From: Sedimentisphaerales bacterium
Lineage (GTDB): Bacteria > Planctomycetota > Phycisphaerae > Sedimentisphaerales > Anaerobacaceae
Length of the DNA: 35,893 nucleotides
NCBI GenBank assembly: GCA_016932835.1
Contig: JAFGCD010000014.1
Coordinates: 1 to 35,893 of the forward strand
Direction: 5' to 3'
In this document: one piece after another, positions 1-8,285 of the stretch
Position numbering within the stretch: position 1 is the first letter of the stretch
How the letters are laid out: each line of letters starts with the position of its first letter
Notes under the pieces: model-generated
The model's database searches: none
What the model was told of the DNA's origin: nothing
The model's input: only the letters and a program-made list of their open reading frames with translations
Made by a program: the position numbers and the translations under genes

Positions 1-726
1 CTTTCTTTTCTTCTTTCCCACAGAGCAACACACTCTGCGACATCTTGGTTTTCCTGCCTATAAAACTATTTTCAGGCACGCACATCAGAATCCTCTTTCA
101 GCTATAGCTTTCAGAGTGACCAGATAGCGCGTTCCAACCCGACAGGAGCGGTCGGAGTCTAAACTCATCCCTTCCGGAACTTCTCCTTTCTTCGCCTTTC
201 AGCGAAAAATGTGTGCCTAACTAATGTGCACAGGTTCTTAAGTTGGTGAAGATTATCATTATAGTACCACAAAGTGCGTGTGTTTTTCAAGGAAAAAATG
301 TTAAGAACGGTAAAAATGTGTTTCAGGCGGAAATGTTTCCCATTTTAGCATCGTTTGCTTTTTCTTGGCCTTTGGGTTGTTTTCCGGGTTTTTTGGGGGG
401 GCAATTTTTGGGGCTTCAGCTACGGGTTTTTGCTCTGACTTAGGCGGCAAGAGGTTGAATTAAGACGAGAAAAAGGGCTTTTTTCGGACGAAAAGCGTTG
501 ATTCGGCCTTATTGCGGGGCTGTTCCAAGGGGGAGAGGGGTTGATATTTTGTAATTATGGTCAATTTGAGGCGTTAGGACGTCCGAAAATATGTGCAGTT
601 AGCCTGCTGAGTTGGCCGAAAAAATATATTTGGGTTTGCAGGAGATTTTTTTGTTTTTTTTGGTTCTCGCCGCAGAGGTCTGTTTTTTCTTTCAGTTTCG
701 GGCCTGTTTGTTATCTTGCCGTAATC
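1..726. other. Region before rodA with no supported gene
   Basis: No convincing gene is visible. The sequence is T- and G-rich, with homopolymer tracts around 380-412 and 645-660. Two tiny minus-strand ORFs abut through a TGATG overlap: 168 to 85 (27 codons) and one that starts at 85 and runs off the left edge. The second has AAAGAGG a few bases upstream of its ATG, so it could be the 5' end of a real gene lying outside the window, but 28 codons are too few to judge. The plus ORF at 243-443 has low-complexity composition and no ribosome binding site. The promoter of rodA presumably lies in the right half; no clear -35/-10 pair stands out. Confidence 0.5.
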
Positions 727-1995
727 ATGTACAACTTCTTCAGTGGGCGATTGTTGTTTGTAAGGCTGTGCCTGATAGCTGCGGCGCTGGGGCTGGTAGC
801 GGTGGGCATTGTGACGATTTACTCCGTCGGACACCCTGCGGAGGCCACGGTGGCGAGCGACACGGCCAAGCTGAGTGTTTTCTGGAAGAAGCAGGTGGTA
901 TTCGCTGCTGTCGCCATACTCGGGTTCATTGTGGTGAACAGCGTGAGCTATCGGCGTCTGGGGTCGGCCAGCTATTGGCTCTATGGTATAATACTGGTGC
1001 TGCTGACTGTTCTGCTGATCAGCAGATACATCTCCCCGCTGCCTTTCGCCCCGGCAAGAAACTACACGCACAGATGGATCCAGTTCAGTTTTGGGGGCAG
1101 AGAGTTGCCAGCAGTGCAGCCGTCGGAGCTATGCAAGTTGGGGTATATCGTGGCCTTGGCGTGGTACCTGCGATATCGAAGCAACTACCGCAGCTTCAAA
1201 AGCCTCGTCGGCCCCTTTGTCCTGACGCTTGTTCCTATGGTTATGATTCTGCTGGAGCCGGATCTTGGGACCGTGATGCTGATGATGCCCATTCTGATTA
1301 CGATGTTGTTCGTGGCCGGGGCGAAGGTGAAGCATTTTCTGATTGTGGTTCTCATGGCGGTGATGGTGAGTCCGCTGCTGTGGTACAAGATGAACCTCTA
1401 CCAGCGGACCAGAGTCAGTAGTGTGTTGCTGCAGAGCGGGTGGGTTCGCGACAAAGCGGAGCGCTATCCGACTCTCGGCAGGATTCTGGTCGGGGGAAAA
1501 TTCAGTGAGAAACAATGGAAGAACGACTGGGGCTATCAGATGATTCGCTCCAAGTATGCCATTGCGTCGGGCGGGGCAAAAGGGTACGGTTTTCGCAAAG
1601 GTCCTTTCATCAAATACAACTTTCTCCCGGAGCGTTATAACGACTTCATATTTGCGACTATTGCTCACCAGTGGGGGTTTGTGGGTTGCCTGGCTTTGCT
1701 TGGGCTCTATGTTATCATCATTGGCTGCGGCTTGGAGATTGCCGCGCACAATACAGATCCGTTCGGCCGATTGCTCGCGATCGGGATCGTTGCGATGTTC
1801 GTCGTCGAGGTGATCGTTAACGTCAGCATGACGATGGGGCTGATGCCGATTACAGGCCTGACTCTGCCGCTTGTAAGCTACGGCGGGTCGAGCCTGCTGG
1901 TGAGCATGATGTCTATAGGCCTTTTGAACAACGTTGGGCGCTGGCGGGCATTCACCGTGGCGCCCAAACCCTTCGAACAGCAGACGCTGAGGTAA
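727..1995 (+). CDS. rodA: RodA-type SEDS peptidoglycan glycosyltransferase
   Basis: Polytopic inner-membrane protein of the FtsW/RodA/SpoVE (SEDS) family, which polymerises lipid II into glycan strands together with a class B PBP. With the start at ATG 727 the protein is 422 residues with about ten hydrophobic segments, normal for the family. The reading frame is open further upstream to 541, but those 62 residues are low-complexity and the first membrane helix begins right after residue 63 of the long form. Seen motifs include QPSELCKLG, EPDLGT, the loop LPERYNDFIFATIAHQWG, and PLVSYGGSS near the C-terminus. The LPERYNDFIF loop and the PITGLTLPLVSYGG end fit RodA rather better than FtsW, though assignment within the family is not certain. 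No good Shine-Dalgarno precedes 727. murJ follows on the same strand, so the two probably form a wall-synthesis operon. Confidence 0.88.
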   Translation: MYNFFSGRLLFVRLCLIAAALGLVAVGIVTIYSVGHPAEATVASDTAKLSVFWKKQVVFAAVAILGFIVVNSVSYRRLGSASYWLYGIILVLLTVLLISRYISPLPFAPARNYTHRWIQFSFGGRELPAVQPSELCKLGYIVALAWYLRYRSNYRSFKSLVGPFVLTLVPMVMILLEPDLGTVMLMMPILITMLFVAGAKVKHFLIVVLMAVMVSPLLWYKMNLYQRTRVSSVLLQSGWVRDKAERYPTLGRILVGGKFSEKQWKNDWGYQMIRSKYAIASGGAKGYGFRKGPFIKYNFLPERYNDFIFATIAHQWGFVGCLALLGLYVIIIGCGLEIAAHNTDPFGRLLAIGIVAMFVVEVIVNVSMTMGLMPITGLTLPLVSYGGSSLLVSMMSIGLLNNVGRWRAFTVAPKPFEQQTLR

Positions 1996-2103
1996 TCTGA
2001 CGGAGGCGGTCCTGGTGTGCTCGTACGGGGACCGGGGACGGTTCCTGCACGCGGCCTGATTAAAATATACGCGAGAAGGCCTTTGCGGTACGATATACGA
2101 AGT

Positions 2104-3699
2104 ATGGTAAAGGGCTTTGGGCAAATTGCTTCGCTAACCGCACTGAGCAGGGTCTTCGGATTGGTCCGTGACGTGGCTTACAGCCATTTCTTCGGCGCCA
2201 ATCAATTACTCGATGCCTGGATAATAGCGTTTCGGATTCCTAATCTCAGCAGAAGGCTCTTCGGCGAAGGGGCGGCATCCGCGTCGCTGATTCCGGTTTA
2301 TAGCGAGACCCTCCACGCCGACAAAGAGCAAGCTGCGATACTGGCCAATTCGGTTGTTACTGTGATGTTTGTGATTCTGGCCGGGCTGGTGCTGCTTGGC
2401 GAGGGCGTGATCTGGCTTTACTATGCGATTTTTGCTCGAACCAGCGAAACCACGCTGATACTTTCATTGAGTTCGGTAATGTTGCCCTATATGTTGTTCG
2501 TTTGTATGGTGGCGGTGATCGCGGGCCTGCTTAATGTTCACCGGCATTTCGCCGCTCCGGCGGCAGCGCCTCTATTATTAAACATATTCATTATCGCCTC
2601 GGTGGTTATTACCGGATGGTTTCTGCATATCGAGGCAAGGGCGCAGTTGTTTTACATAGCCGTTGCTGTGCTCCTGGCCGGCGTTGGCCAGATAGGCATG
2701 CAAGTGCCGGCACTGAAGCGTTGCGGCCTGTCGCTTCGTCCGGCCTGGGAGGTTCGCAGCGAGCAATTCAGGAAGATACTCGTACTGATGGGCCCGATGA
2801 TACTGGGTCTTACCGTAACACAGATAAACACCCTTGCCGACGACCTTATCGCATGGTGGTTTTCCAGTTCGCCGGAGAAAGGCGCCTATTTTGAATTGTT
2901 CGGAAAACAAATTGCCTACCCCATGGAGCGAGGATCTGTTTCTCATCTGTACTATGCGCAACGCCTTTATCAACTGCCGCTGGGTGTTCTGGGGATATCG
3001 CTTGCGACGGCCATTTTCCCGGTAATGAGTGAGAATGTCGCGAGAAAAGATTTCGCCGCACTTCGGGCTACGATAGCCAGGGGCATACGTGGAACGGTAT
3101 TCATAGCGATTCCGGCAACTATGGGGCTGGTGCTCGTGGCCAGACCGCTGATTTCCGCGGCTTTTGAACACGGCAAGTTCGATTCTGAAGACACTATGAT
3201 GGTCACCAGAACGCTTTGTTTCTATGCCGCGGGGCTGTCGGGGTATTTTGCTCAGCAGATTCTTGCCAGGGCATTTTATTCCATGCAGGATTCGCGAACG
3301 CCCATGCACAGCGCTTTGGCGGCGGTTTCCGCCAACTGCGTGCTGAATCTAACGCTTATATGGTATCTGGACAGGGCGGGGCTTGCCTGCGCGACGGCGA
3401 TATGCTCCTATGTTCAGGTACTGATACTAATCGCGGCGCTTCGAAAGCGAGTAGGACCGACGATATTGGACGGTTTGCCGCGCACAGCGGCGAAGACGGT
3501 TGCAGCCACGATGTTCATGGGGGCCGTTGGCATGGCTGCGATATTCCTCATGAACAGGCTGCCTGCGGGCAGAATCTTCGATATCATTCGCCTTGCGGCG
3601 GTTGTGCCTCTGTCTGCGGGTGCATACTTACTGGCTGCGAAACTCCTGCGTATTGAGATGCTTTCAATATTCAGCCGTCGAAGGCGCCGCAATGTGTAA
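2104..3699 (+). CDS. murJ: Lipid II flippase MurJ (MviN)
   Basis: Integral membrane flippase that moves lipid II across the inner membrane, a MOP-superfamily protein with about 14 helices. The N-terminus carries the family signature: SRVFGLVRDV, then FFGANQLLDAWIIAFRIPN, LFGEGAAS and ASLIPVYSE. The segment QLPLGVLGISLATAIFPVMS in the middle is also typical of MurJ. ATG 2104 gives 531 residues, the usual size; the frame is open back to 2017 but those 29 residues have no family resemblance. A gap of 108 bp separates it from rodA, and the two products act at consecutive steps of wall synthesis (flipping, then polymerisation). Identity is close to certain; the exact start is less so because the ribosome binding site is weak. 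Confidence 0.93.
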   Translation: MVKGFGQIASLTALSRVFGLVRDVAYSHFFGANQLLDAWIIAFRIPNLSRRLFGEGAASASLIPVYSETLHADKEQAAILANSVVTVMFVILAGLVLLGEGVIWLYYAIFARTSETTLILSLSSVMLPYMLFVCMVAVIAGLLNVHRHFAAPAAAPLLLNIFIIASVVITGWFLHIEARAQLFYIAVAVLLAGVGQIGMQVPALKRCGLSLRPAWEVRSEQFRKILVLMGPMILGLTVTQINTLADDLIAWWFSSSPEKGAYFELFGKQIAYPMERGSVSHLYYAQRLYQLPLGVLGISLATAIFPVMSENVARKDFAALRATIARGIRGTVFIAIPATMGLVLVARPLISAAFEHGKFDSEDTMMVTRTLCFYAAGLSGYFAQQILARAFYSMQDSRTPMHSALAAVSANCVLNLTLIWYLDRAGLACATAICSYVQVLILIAALRKRVGPTILDGLPRTAAKTVAATMFMGAVGMAAIFLMNRLPAGRIFDIIRLAAVVPLSAGAYLLAAKLLRIEMLSIFSRRRRRNV

Positions 3700-4135
3700 A
3701 GGTGTACAATGATGGGGAGGGCTTTACCCGGCGACTGGGCCGAGCCAGGCGTTGCGTTCATTTCCGTTGGAACCAGTTGCCCGCAGGAATGTCATTTGAA
3801 GTAGCAGCGCCCTCGACGCAAGGCAATCGAACGCCGGGCATTAAATGGGGGGCCAAACCGGCCCGAAGTCCTTTTTCTTGCCGGGGTGGGTGGGCAGTTA
3901 TAGGGCGTTGGCAATCTGTGTGGACAATTTTGAAAACTTCGACGGCCCCGGCTGAGGCTGGTGGCGTGTGGTCGCACAGGCCGAGATAGTGCTTGAGACG
4001 CTGATTATGACCTGTGAATGCGTTCTAAACCGCAGGAAATGCCGGACTTAGGCTTTTATTATATCTAAAGGCGAAAATGAAAATTGCCCGAAATATAGTA
4101 GTGCACGATTATGTTGATATTTACGGGAGATCAAA
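3700..4135. other. Intergenic region after murJ
   Basis: No supported gene in these 436 bp. A short GC inverted repeat (GGGCC/GGCCC, arms 3850-3854 and 3860-3864) is followed after seven bases by CTTTTT at 3871-3876 and might be a weak terminator for rodA-murJ. The plus ORF 3702-3989 and the minus ORF 3792-3977 have no ribosome binding site and look like chance ORFs. Confidence 0.4.
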
Positions 4136-6616
4136 ATGCGCAAAGTCGTTTTTTTGATAGTCTTGTCAGTACTTGTGTTGTGTATTTCATCTCTTAGTGC
4201 TCAGGAATCGAGCGACGAAGATGCCGCCGAGCCGGTGGCCGGGCCTGCTCTGAGCCTTCCTGTTGATACGCCGGACGCCTTGCCTGCGCCGCCCCGCCCT
4301 TACTCGCCTGCGGTAGCCCGCAAGCTTCACGATACCGCCTACGAGTTGGCGAAGTCGGAGACTGCCGGCGAAGCTGAGATTGAGCAGGCGCTGGTGCTGC
4401 TCAAGGCGGCACTCGATCTGGACGAAGGCGCTCTCTACGTGTTGCCGACCTTGCTTGAATTTGCCTGCCGAGACGACTCTGCTGTTGACCATTCCGAACT
4501 TGTCCGGCGAATGCTGGAGAAGTATGTCAACCAGCCCATCGACCGCGAAATATCGGGCAGGGCGGTCGGGTATTTGCTCGACAGGGTAAACTCGCGTGAA
4601 GAACGCGAGAAAATGCTTGAGGAAATGTTAATGGGACTGGGCAGGAAGAACAACCTTCTCGGCTCCGATATAGCTACGATGCTCGGCCTGTTGATGGCTG
4701 AGAGACCGGATATAAATGCCGCCAAGTTCTACCTTGCCCAGGCTTATAAGAGCAACAGGTACAATGGAGTCGCATTTGAGAAGCTGGTGGACTTGTCCGA
4801 CGTTGTGCTGGGGCCGGAGTATTACCTCGAACGCCTGAGATTTGCTTTGCGGGAAGATCCGTTGAGTATTCAGGCGGCGCTTAACCTTGGGCGTTACCTG
4901 GAGCGGCTCGAATTGTACGATGAGGCCGGGGACATGTATCAGTATGCTGTGGATGTTTTCAAGTATCTCCACCCATCCGAGTCACTTCCGGCCAGTATAT
5001 ATATCCCATGGGCGATTTGCAGCTACAATTCCGAAGGGAGCCAGGCAAGGTGTCTTGAAATACTCAATCTGGTGCGTCAAAACGGCGAATTCAATCTGCT
5101 TCTTGAGGCGCTAGGCGGCAAAGCGGCTGCAAAACTGGGCGATGGCGACAGGGCTACAGAGATATTCCAGAACGCCGAAGAGCAGGCCGGTTTACTGCTT
5201 TCGCAGGGCCCGGCGGCGCCGGGGGACAAACCGCAGGTTACGGCGAAACAGTTTGCATGGTTCTACTGTTTCGCTTTACCAAATCCCAATAAAGCCATTG
5301 ACTGGGCTAATAAGGCGTATGCATCAGAGCCCAATTCGCCTTCGTCGGCAAGTCTGCTGGCCTATGCGTTCTTTATGAACGACCAGACCGAGTGGGCCAA
5401 GCCGCTCGTTGAGAAGAATGAGCCCACTCAGATATCCGAACTCGTGCTGGGTCAAATCCAGATCGCCAAAGAAATGAAGGGCGAAGCGCAGGATACGCTG
5501 CGGTCGGCTATTTCCAGAGATCCCGGTTCGTTAGCGGCGGAGGTGGCCAAGACGCTGTTAAAAGAACAGGGCGGCGAGTACGTCCCGGCGGTAGATCCTG
5601 ACGTCATTCTGAATATGCTCCAGCAGGCCTTCGGCAAATCATTTGTTCCGGCATTTGCTCCGCCGGAGCAGATGATATCCGTTCAATTCAATGTGCGAGG
5701 AAACAAATTCCCCTACGGCAGTGAATTTGGGGCCTACGTTTCGGTTATGAATACTTCGCCGGACGTGCTTGTGGTGAGTGACGAAAGCCTGTTCAGGGGG
5801 AATATCCGGGTCGATGCGAATGTCAGGGGCGACCTTACGATGGATATACCCAAACTGGTGTCCATCAAGGCGCGAGACAACTACCTGATCGATGCGGGCA
5901 GAAGCACCTTGATTCCAATTAAGCTTGTTACAGGCAAGCTCAGACAGCTGCTGAACGGCTACCCACAGGCCTCCGTAGATATCGTTTTCACCCTTTACAT
6001 AGATCCGGTTGAGGATGCTGAGGGGCAGGTCGCCAACAGGCTGTCAAAGATTGAGCCTATCGAAGTGCGCGTTATGCGGCCCGGCATAGAACTGAGCAGC
6101 AAGTATCTGAGAAACCGATTCAAACTTATCTCCAATGGGCAGCAAGGTCAAAAAATCAAGACCGCAGAACTGTTTGTCGGCTTACTGAAGGAACAATATG
6201 CGATGTCCAACCGCAAACCGCCTTACAAGTTTATGTATGCTGATTGGATGCCGACGATGTTCAGGAACGCACTGACACACGAGGCAGGCCTGCTGCGCAA
6301 TCGCGACGACGGCGAATGGGTCATAAAGGTGTACACAATGGCTGAGATGGCATCACTGATGCTCGACCACGAATTAGTCGCCGCCGTTGCCGAAAACCTG
6401 AACAACAGCAATTGGTCGGTTCGCATGATGGCGATGTATCTCCTGGGCAGAGCGCAGAAAGGCCAGTTTGATAAGGTGCTTGAATGGGCGGCAACTTATG
6501 ATTCCGACGAGCGGGTCCGTGAGATGGCGGTTGCCCTGGGTGCTCGTGCTGAGGCAGTTCCGCTCCGGCCTGCGCCGGTCGAGCCTGCTGGAATGAAGCC
6601 TGCCAGCCGAAAGTAG
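4136..6616 (+). CDS. Secreted TPR-repeat protein, function unknown
   Basis: The protein has 826 residues. Residues 1-22 form a classical signal peptide (RK, then a run of L/V/I, then SLSAQ), with probable signal peptidase I cleavage after SLSA and no lipobox cysteine at that site. Residues about 50-490 are helical, with TPR-like units such as AALNLGRYLERLELYDEAG and PNKAIDWANKAYASEPNSP. Residues about 510-660 look like a beta-rich domain (VQFNVRGNKFPYGSEFG). The C-terminal part, with DHELVAAVAENLNN and SDERVREMAVALG, resembles HEAT-type helical repeats. TPR and HEAT proteins in the envelope usually act as scaffolds, but no specific partner can be named. The gene stands alone on the strand between murJ and the ferredoxin. 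The final residues are proline/alanine-rich. Confidence 0.8.
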   Translation: MRKVVFLIVLSVLVLCISSLSAQESSDEDAAEPVAGPALSLPVDTPDALPAPPRPYSPAVARKLHDTAYELAKSETAGEAEIEQALVLLKAALDLDEGALYVLPTLLEFACRDDSAVDHSELVRRMLEKYVNQPIDREISGRAVGYLLDRVNSREEREKMLEEMLMGLGRKNNLLGSDIATMLGLLMAERPDINAAKFYLAQAYKSNRYNGVAFEKLVDLSDVVLGPEYYLERLRFALREDPLSIQAALNLGRYLERLELYDEAGDMYQYAVDVFKYLHPSESLPASIYIPWAICSYNSEGSQARCLEILNLVRQNGEFNLLLEALGGKAAAKLGDGDRATEIFQNAEEQAGLLLSQGPAAPGDKPQVTAKQFAWFYCFALPNPNKAIDWANKAYASEPNSPSSASLLAYAFFMNDQTEWAKPLVEKNEPTQISELVLGQIQIAKEMKGEAQDTLRSAISRDPGSLAAEVAKTLLKEQGGEYVPAVDPDVILNMLQQAFGKSFVPAFAPPEQMISVQFNVRGNKFPYGSEFGAYVSVMNTSPDVLVVSDESLFRGNIRVDANVRGDLTMDIPKLVSIKARDNYLIDAGRSTLIPIKLVTGKLRQLLNGYPQASVDIVFTLYIDPVEDAEGQVANRLSKIEPIEVRVMRPGIELSSKYLRNRFKLISNGQQGQKIKTAELFVGLLKEQYAMSNRKPPYKFMYADWMPTMFRNALTHEAGLLRNRDDGEWVIKVYTMAEMASLMLDHELVAAVAENLNNSNWSVRMMAMYLLGRAQKGQFDKVLEWAATYDSDERVREMAVALGARAEAVPLRPAPVEPAGMKPASRK

Positions 6617-6634
6617 CATTTTCGTGTCATAGAT

Positions 6635-6663
6635 TTGACATTCCAACCAAGATTTCTCAAGAT
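6635..6663 (+). promoter_or_regulatory. Candidate promoter for the ferredoxin
   Basis: A perfect -35 hexamer TTGACA lies at 6635-6640. Seventeen bases later only a weak -10 (CAAGAT) is present, and there are alternative weak matches further down. Assigned because it falls in the 130-bp gap directly before the ferredoxin. Confidence 0.3.
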
Positions 6664-6746
6664 TTGTGTTGAAAAATCGGCATGAGTTTGTAACATTCCC
6701 TATTTCATTGTTGGCAAACGGTAGTCTAATTGAAAGGGGTATGTAA

Positions 6747-6920
6747 ATGCCGGCTAAAGTAGATATAGAGAAATGCACTGGTTGCGAAACATGCGTCGAT
6801 GAATGCCCGAGTGAGGCAATAGCAATGTCGCAAGAGAAGGCTGTTGTCGATGCCGACGCCTGCGTTGATTGCGGGCTTTGCGTCGATGCGTGCCCGACGG
6901 AAGCGATTAGCATGGATTAA
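6747..6920 (+). CDS. 2[4Fe-4S] ferredoxin, 57 residues
   Basis: A clostridial-type bacterial ferredoxin, a small soluble electron carrier. The protein has two CxxCxxCxxxCP clusters: CTGCETCVDECP at residues 10-21 and CVDCGLCVDACP at 39-50, each followed by xEAI, so all eight cluster cysteines are present. The length of 57 residues is normal for the family. ATG 6747 is preceded by GAAAGGGG at suitable distance, and a second upstream ATG at 6741 runs straight into a stop. The gene ends 8 bases before tRNA-Glu. Its electron donor and acceptor cannot be told from the context. Confidence 0.93.
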   Translation: MPAKVDIEKCTGCETCVDECPSEAIAMSQEKAVVDADACVDCGLCVDACPTEAISMD

Positions 6921-6928
6921 GTTAGGTC

Positions 6929-7003
6929 GGCCCCATCGTCTAGGCAGGTCTAGGACACCGGGTTTTCAACCCGGCAACAGGGGTTCGAATCCCCTTGGGG
7001 CTA
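6929..7003 (+). tRNA. tRNA-Glu (anticodon UUC)
   Basis: Cloverleaf read by eye. The acceptor arms GGCCCCA and TGGGGCT pair over seven bases with a terminal G-U. The D arm contains TCTAGG...CTAGGA. The anticodon stem is CCGGG/CCCGG (6958-6962 and 6970-6974) around the loop TTTTCAA, placing the anticodon TTC at 6965-6967. The T arm is AGGGG TTCGAAT CCCCT. The body resembles bacterial tRNA-Glu (TCGTCTAG, GGACACC). CCA is not encoded. The 3' end is copied at 7659, see the attachment-site entries. Confidence 0.95.
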
Positions 7004-7008
7004 TTTTT
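6995..7008 (+). repeat. Putative attL: tRNA-Glu 3' end, 14-bp direct repeat copy 1
   Basis: TTGGGGCTATTTTT spans the last nine bases of tRNA-Glu and five following Ts. The same 14 bases recur exactly at 7659-7672. A tRNA 3' end duplicated at a short distance is the usual footprint of site-specific integration by a tyrosine recombinase. Confidence 0.6.
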
Positions 7009-7020
7009 AAGTGTGGCATC

Positions 7021-7049
7021 AGCAGGTGCTTAAGAGTGCCTGCTTTTTT
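7021..7049 (+). terminator. Rho-independent terminator after tRNA-Glu
   Basis: Arms AGCAGG (7021-7026) and CCTGCT (7039-7044) enclose a 12-base loop; the second arm runs directly into a T tract ending at 7049. It lies 17 bases after the tRNA and is oriented to end ferredoxin/tRNA transcription. Confidence 0.65.
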
Positions 7050-7073
7050 AATGTGCTAACGGAATGTGCTAAC
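7050..7073. repeat. Tandem 11-bp direct repeats, possible recombinase arm sites
   Basis: AATGTGCTAAC occurs at 7050-7060 and again at 7063-7073, a period of 13 bp, about 50 bp inside the putative attL. Short direct repeats beside an attachment core are typical arm-type or Xis binding sites of tyrosine integrases. The repeat is seen; the role is inferred. Confidence 0.5.
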
Positions 7074-7166
7074 AGAATGGCTTGGATAGATGGCAAGCCG
7101 TTTCTGAATCAGAAGTGCATCTCACTCGCCCCCGTTATCCGACCTCTTCTCGCAAGCATTCAGGGG

Positions 7167-7301
7167 CTATGAACCACAATACCTACGGTTGAGATACGCT
7201 TCAATGTCCGACTGACGGATACGATAGATCCTCTTTCCGCCCTGGCTCACCGTGATGCTATAAGCCATCAATTGCCCTGAGAGGAGCCTTCGGTTACCGA
7301 C
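7167..7301 (-). pseudogene. Remnant of an excisionase-type HTH protein
   Basis: The minus strand from 7301 to 7167 encodes 44 residues. The second half includes GKRIYRIRQSDIEAYL, the characteristic end of HTH_17 (MerR-like excisionase family) domains, where a basic R-Y-R-I-R wing is followed by D-x-E-A-Y-L. Residues just before (RRLLSGQLMAYSI) match the recognition-helix region. The usual first half (LxxxEAAxxLGVS) is absent: the frame hits TAG immediately upstream at 7304-7302. Starting at the internal ATG 7268 would leave only 33 residues. It is therefore best read as a truncated, dead gene. It lies between the two copies of the tRNA 3' end, where an excisionase gene of an integrated element would be expected. 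Confidence 0.6.
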
Positions 7302-7352
7302 CTATTTCTTCAATTCCAAAATACCGATGAATATTACTGTGAGTTGAGCGTA

Positions 7353-7381
7353 TATAATGACGGGTGTTCTGTAGAAACACC
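7353..7381 (+). promoter_or_regulatory. -10 box and leader hairpin before a 32-codon ORF
   Basis: TATAAT at 7353-7358 is followed by an inverted repeat GGTGTT/AACACC (7363-7368 and 7376-7381). No good -35 is visible. Together with the ribosome binding site at 7433-7438 they suggest a short transcription unit with a structured leader. Confidence 0.35.
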
Positions 7382-7443
7382 TGATTAGTCATCTTCTGAT
7401 GGCTTGTCAATTTTCAGGTAGAACGTATTAGCAGGAGAGAATT

Positions 7444-7542
7444 ATGCACATATTGTGGGGTGACAAGACTCACGTATTCCATCAGGTTGCAGGTGTAATG
7501 GTTGTTGTTTTCGGAATATTGGTTTTGATAGGCTTGTTATGA
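7444..7542 (+). CDS. Small single-span membrane peptide, 32 residues
   Basis: ATG 7444 has AGGAGAGA at 7433-7440, six bases from the core to the start. The 32-residue product has a polar/aromatic head (HILWGDKTHVFHQ) and then an uninterrupted hydrophobic stretch of V, G, I, L and F to its end, enough for one membrane helix. It sits inside the tRNA-flanked remnant, after a -10 box and a leader hairpin. Size, topology and setting resemble toxins of type I toxin-antitoxin systems or small phage membrane peptides, but no family is recognised, and a chance ORF cannot be excluded. Function is inference only. Confidence 0.42.
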   Translation: MHILWGDKTHVFHQVAGVMVVVFGILVLIGLL

Positions 7543-7658
7543 GCATATCTGTTTTTTACCGCCCTCTACAACACCTTTGGCTGAGATAATCGTCCAAGTC
7601 TGACTGCCTGACACAGGAAATCAGAACGTGTTTCTTCATACTGCCTCTCTCACGCGTT

Positions 7659-7672
7659 TTGGGGCTATTTTT
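7659..7672 (+). repeat. Putative attR: 14-bp direct repeat copy 2
   Basis: Exact copy of 6995-7008 (TTGGGGCTATTTTT). The flanking bases differ on both sides, so the identity is confined to this block. It lies 33 bp beyond the end of the FabZ-like gene. Confidence 0.55.
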
Positions 7673-7704
7673 CAGCGTCTCCAGATGGCAGGCTGTTGGG
7701 CCGT

Positions 7705-8193
7705 CTAAATCTGCATTCCAGCAACAGTTGCTTCGAAGACCATCGTTCCGTTTACGACTCCCTGCACCTGGGTTTCGACGTGTGTGTGCCGGCCTCTCTT
7801 TTTATAATTAATAATCTGGCCGAGCAGGTACAACCGTTGCCCAGGCTCGATTGTGGAGCGGAATTTTGCCCCGCCGATGCCTGCGAAGCCTATGAATCCG
7901 GGCTCCTTGAAGACTTTTTTGAGAAAGAAGCTCGATAGCTGGGCTGCTGCCTCTATCATTATTACGCCGGGCATCAGGGGGCGATCAGGAATATGCCCCC
8001 GAACCCAGAATTCGCGGTCGGTTACGTCCTTGTAGCCTAAAATCAACGATTTGGGCTTGTCGTACCATAGGATGCCGTCGAGTTGCTGCATCTCATATCG
8101 CTGCGGATTTACCTGTTCAATGGCTTGGCGGTCGAAAACAGGTTCTGCGGTCAGGTCGATGGTTGATAAGTCAAATAGTAGTGGGGGGGGCAT
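7705..8193 (-). CDS. fabZ: FabZ-like 3-hydroxyacyl-ACP dehydratase
   Basis: Hot-dog fold enzyme of fatty acid elongation, removing water from 3-hydroxyacyl-ACP in the cytoplasm. The protein has 162 residues, slightly longer than typical FabZ (about 145-155). The active-site segment reads GHIPDRPLMPGVIMIEAAAQ: His67 in the GH(F/I)P motif and Glu81 in IEA correspond to the catalytic pair of the family. The usual start PHRYPFLLVD is replaced by the diverged QRYEMQQLDGILWYD, so a specialised dehydratase (for example for a lipid A or polyketide-type pathway) is possible. GAGGGTGAG stands just before ATG 8193. The neighbouring genes on the strand are not fatty acid genes; acyl carrier protein and synthases are not in the window. 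Confidence 0.8.
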   Translation of the reverse strand: MPPPLLFDLSTIDLTAEPVFDRQAIEQVNPQRYEMQQLDGILWYDKPKSLILGYKDVTDREFWVRGHIPDRPLMPGVIMIEAAAQLSSFFLKKVFKEPGFIGFAGIGGAKFRSTIEPGQRLYLLGQIINYKKRGRHTHVETQVQGVVNGTMVFEATVAGMQI

Positions 8194-8285
8194 TGCTCAC
8201 CCTCGTATTGAATGAACATCACGCGCTACAACACTGCATACTGCTTAGACAGCCTCCTGCGCAGCACACACTGCATGTACGTGGC

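Larger units (their letters stand above)
7004..7658. mobile_element. Decayed integrative element in tRNA-Glu
   Basis: About 650 bp lie between the 14-bp repeats of the tRNA-Glu 3' end. Contents are a terminator, tandem 11-bp repeats, a truncated excisionase-type HTH gene on the minus strand and a small hydrophobic-peptide ORF. No integrase is left. Further inverted repeats occur at 7079-7099 (GGCTTG/CAAGCC) and 7599-7625 (TCTGA..CCTG/CAGG..TCAGA). The most economical reading is an element that lost most of its genes by deletion, or a solo cassette. Confidence 0.5.

Noticed and set aside
243-443. Plus ORF of 66 codons before rodA
   Set aside because: Low-complexity F/G-rich product, no ribosome binding site and no resemblance to a protein family.
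541-726. 62-residue N-terminal extension of RodA
   Set aside because: Begins at a TTG, is low-complexity and precedes the normal first membrane helix; the 422-residue form fits the family.
4187-4972. Several minus ORFs of about 100 codons opposite the TPR gene
   Set aside because: Antisense shadows of a clear coding frame.
7079-7099. GGCTTG/CAAGCC inverted repeat as a terminator
   Set aside because: No T tract follows; noted only as a repeat in the element remnant.
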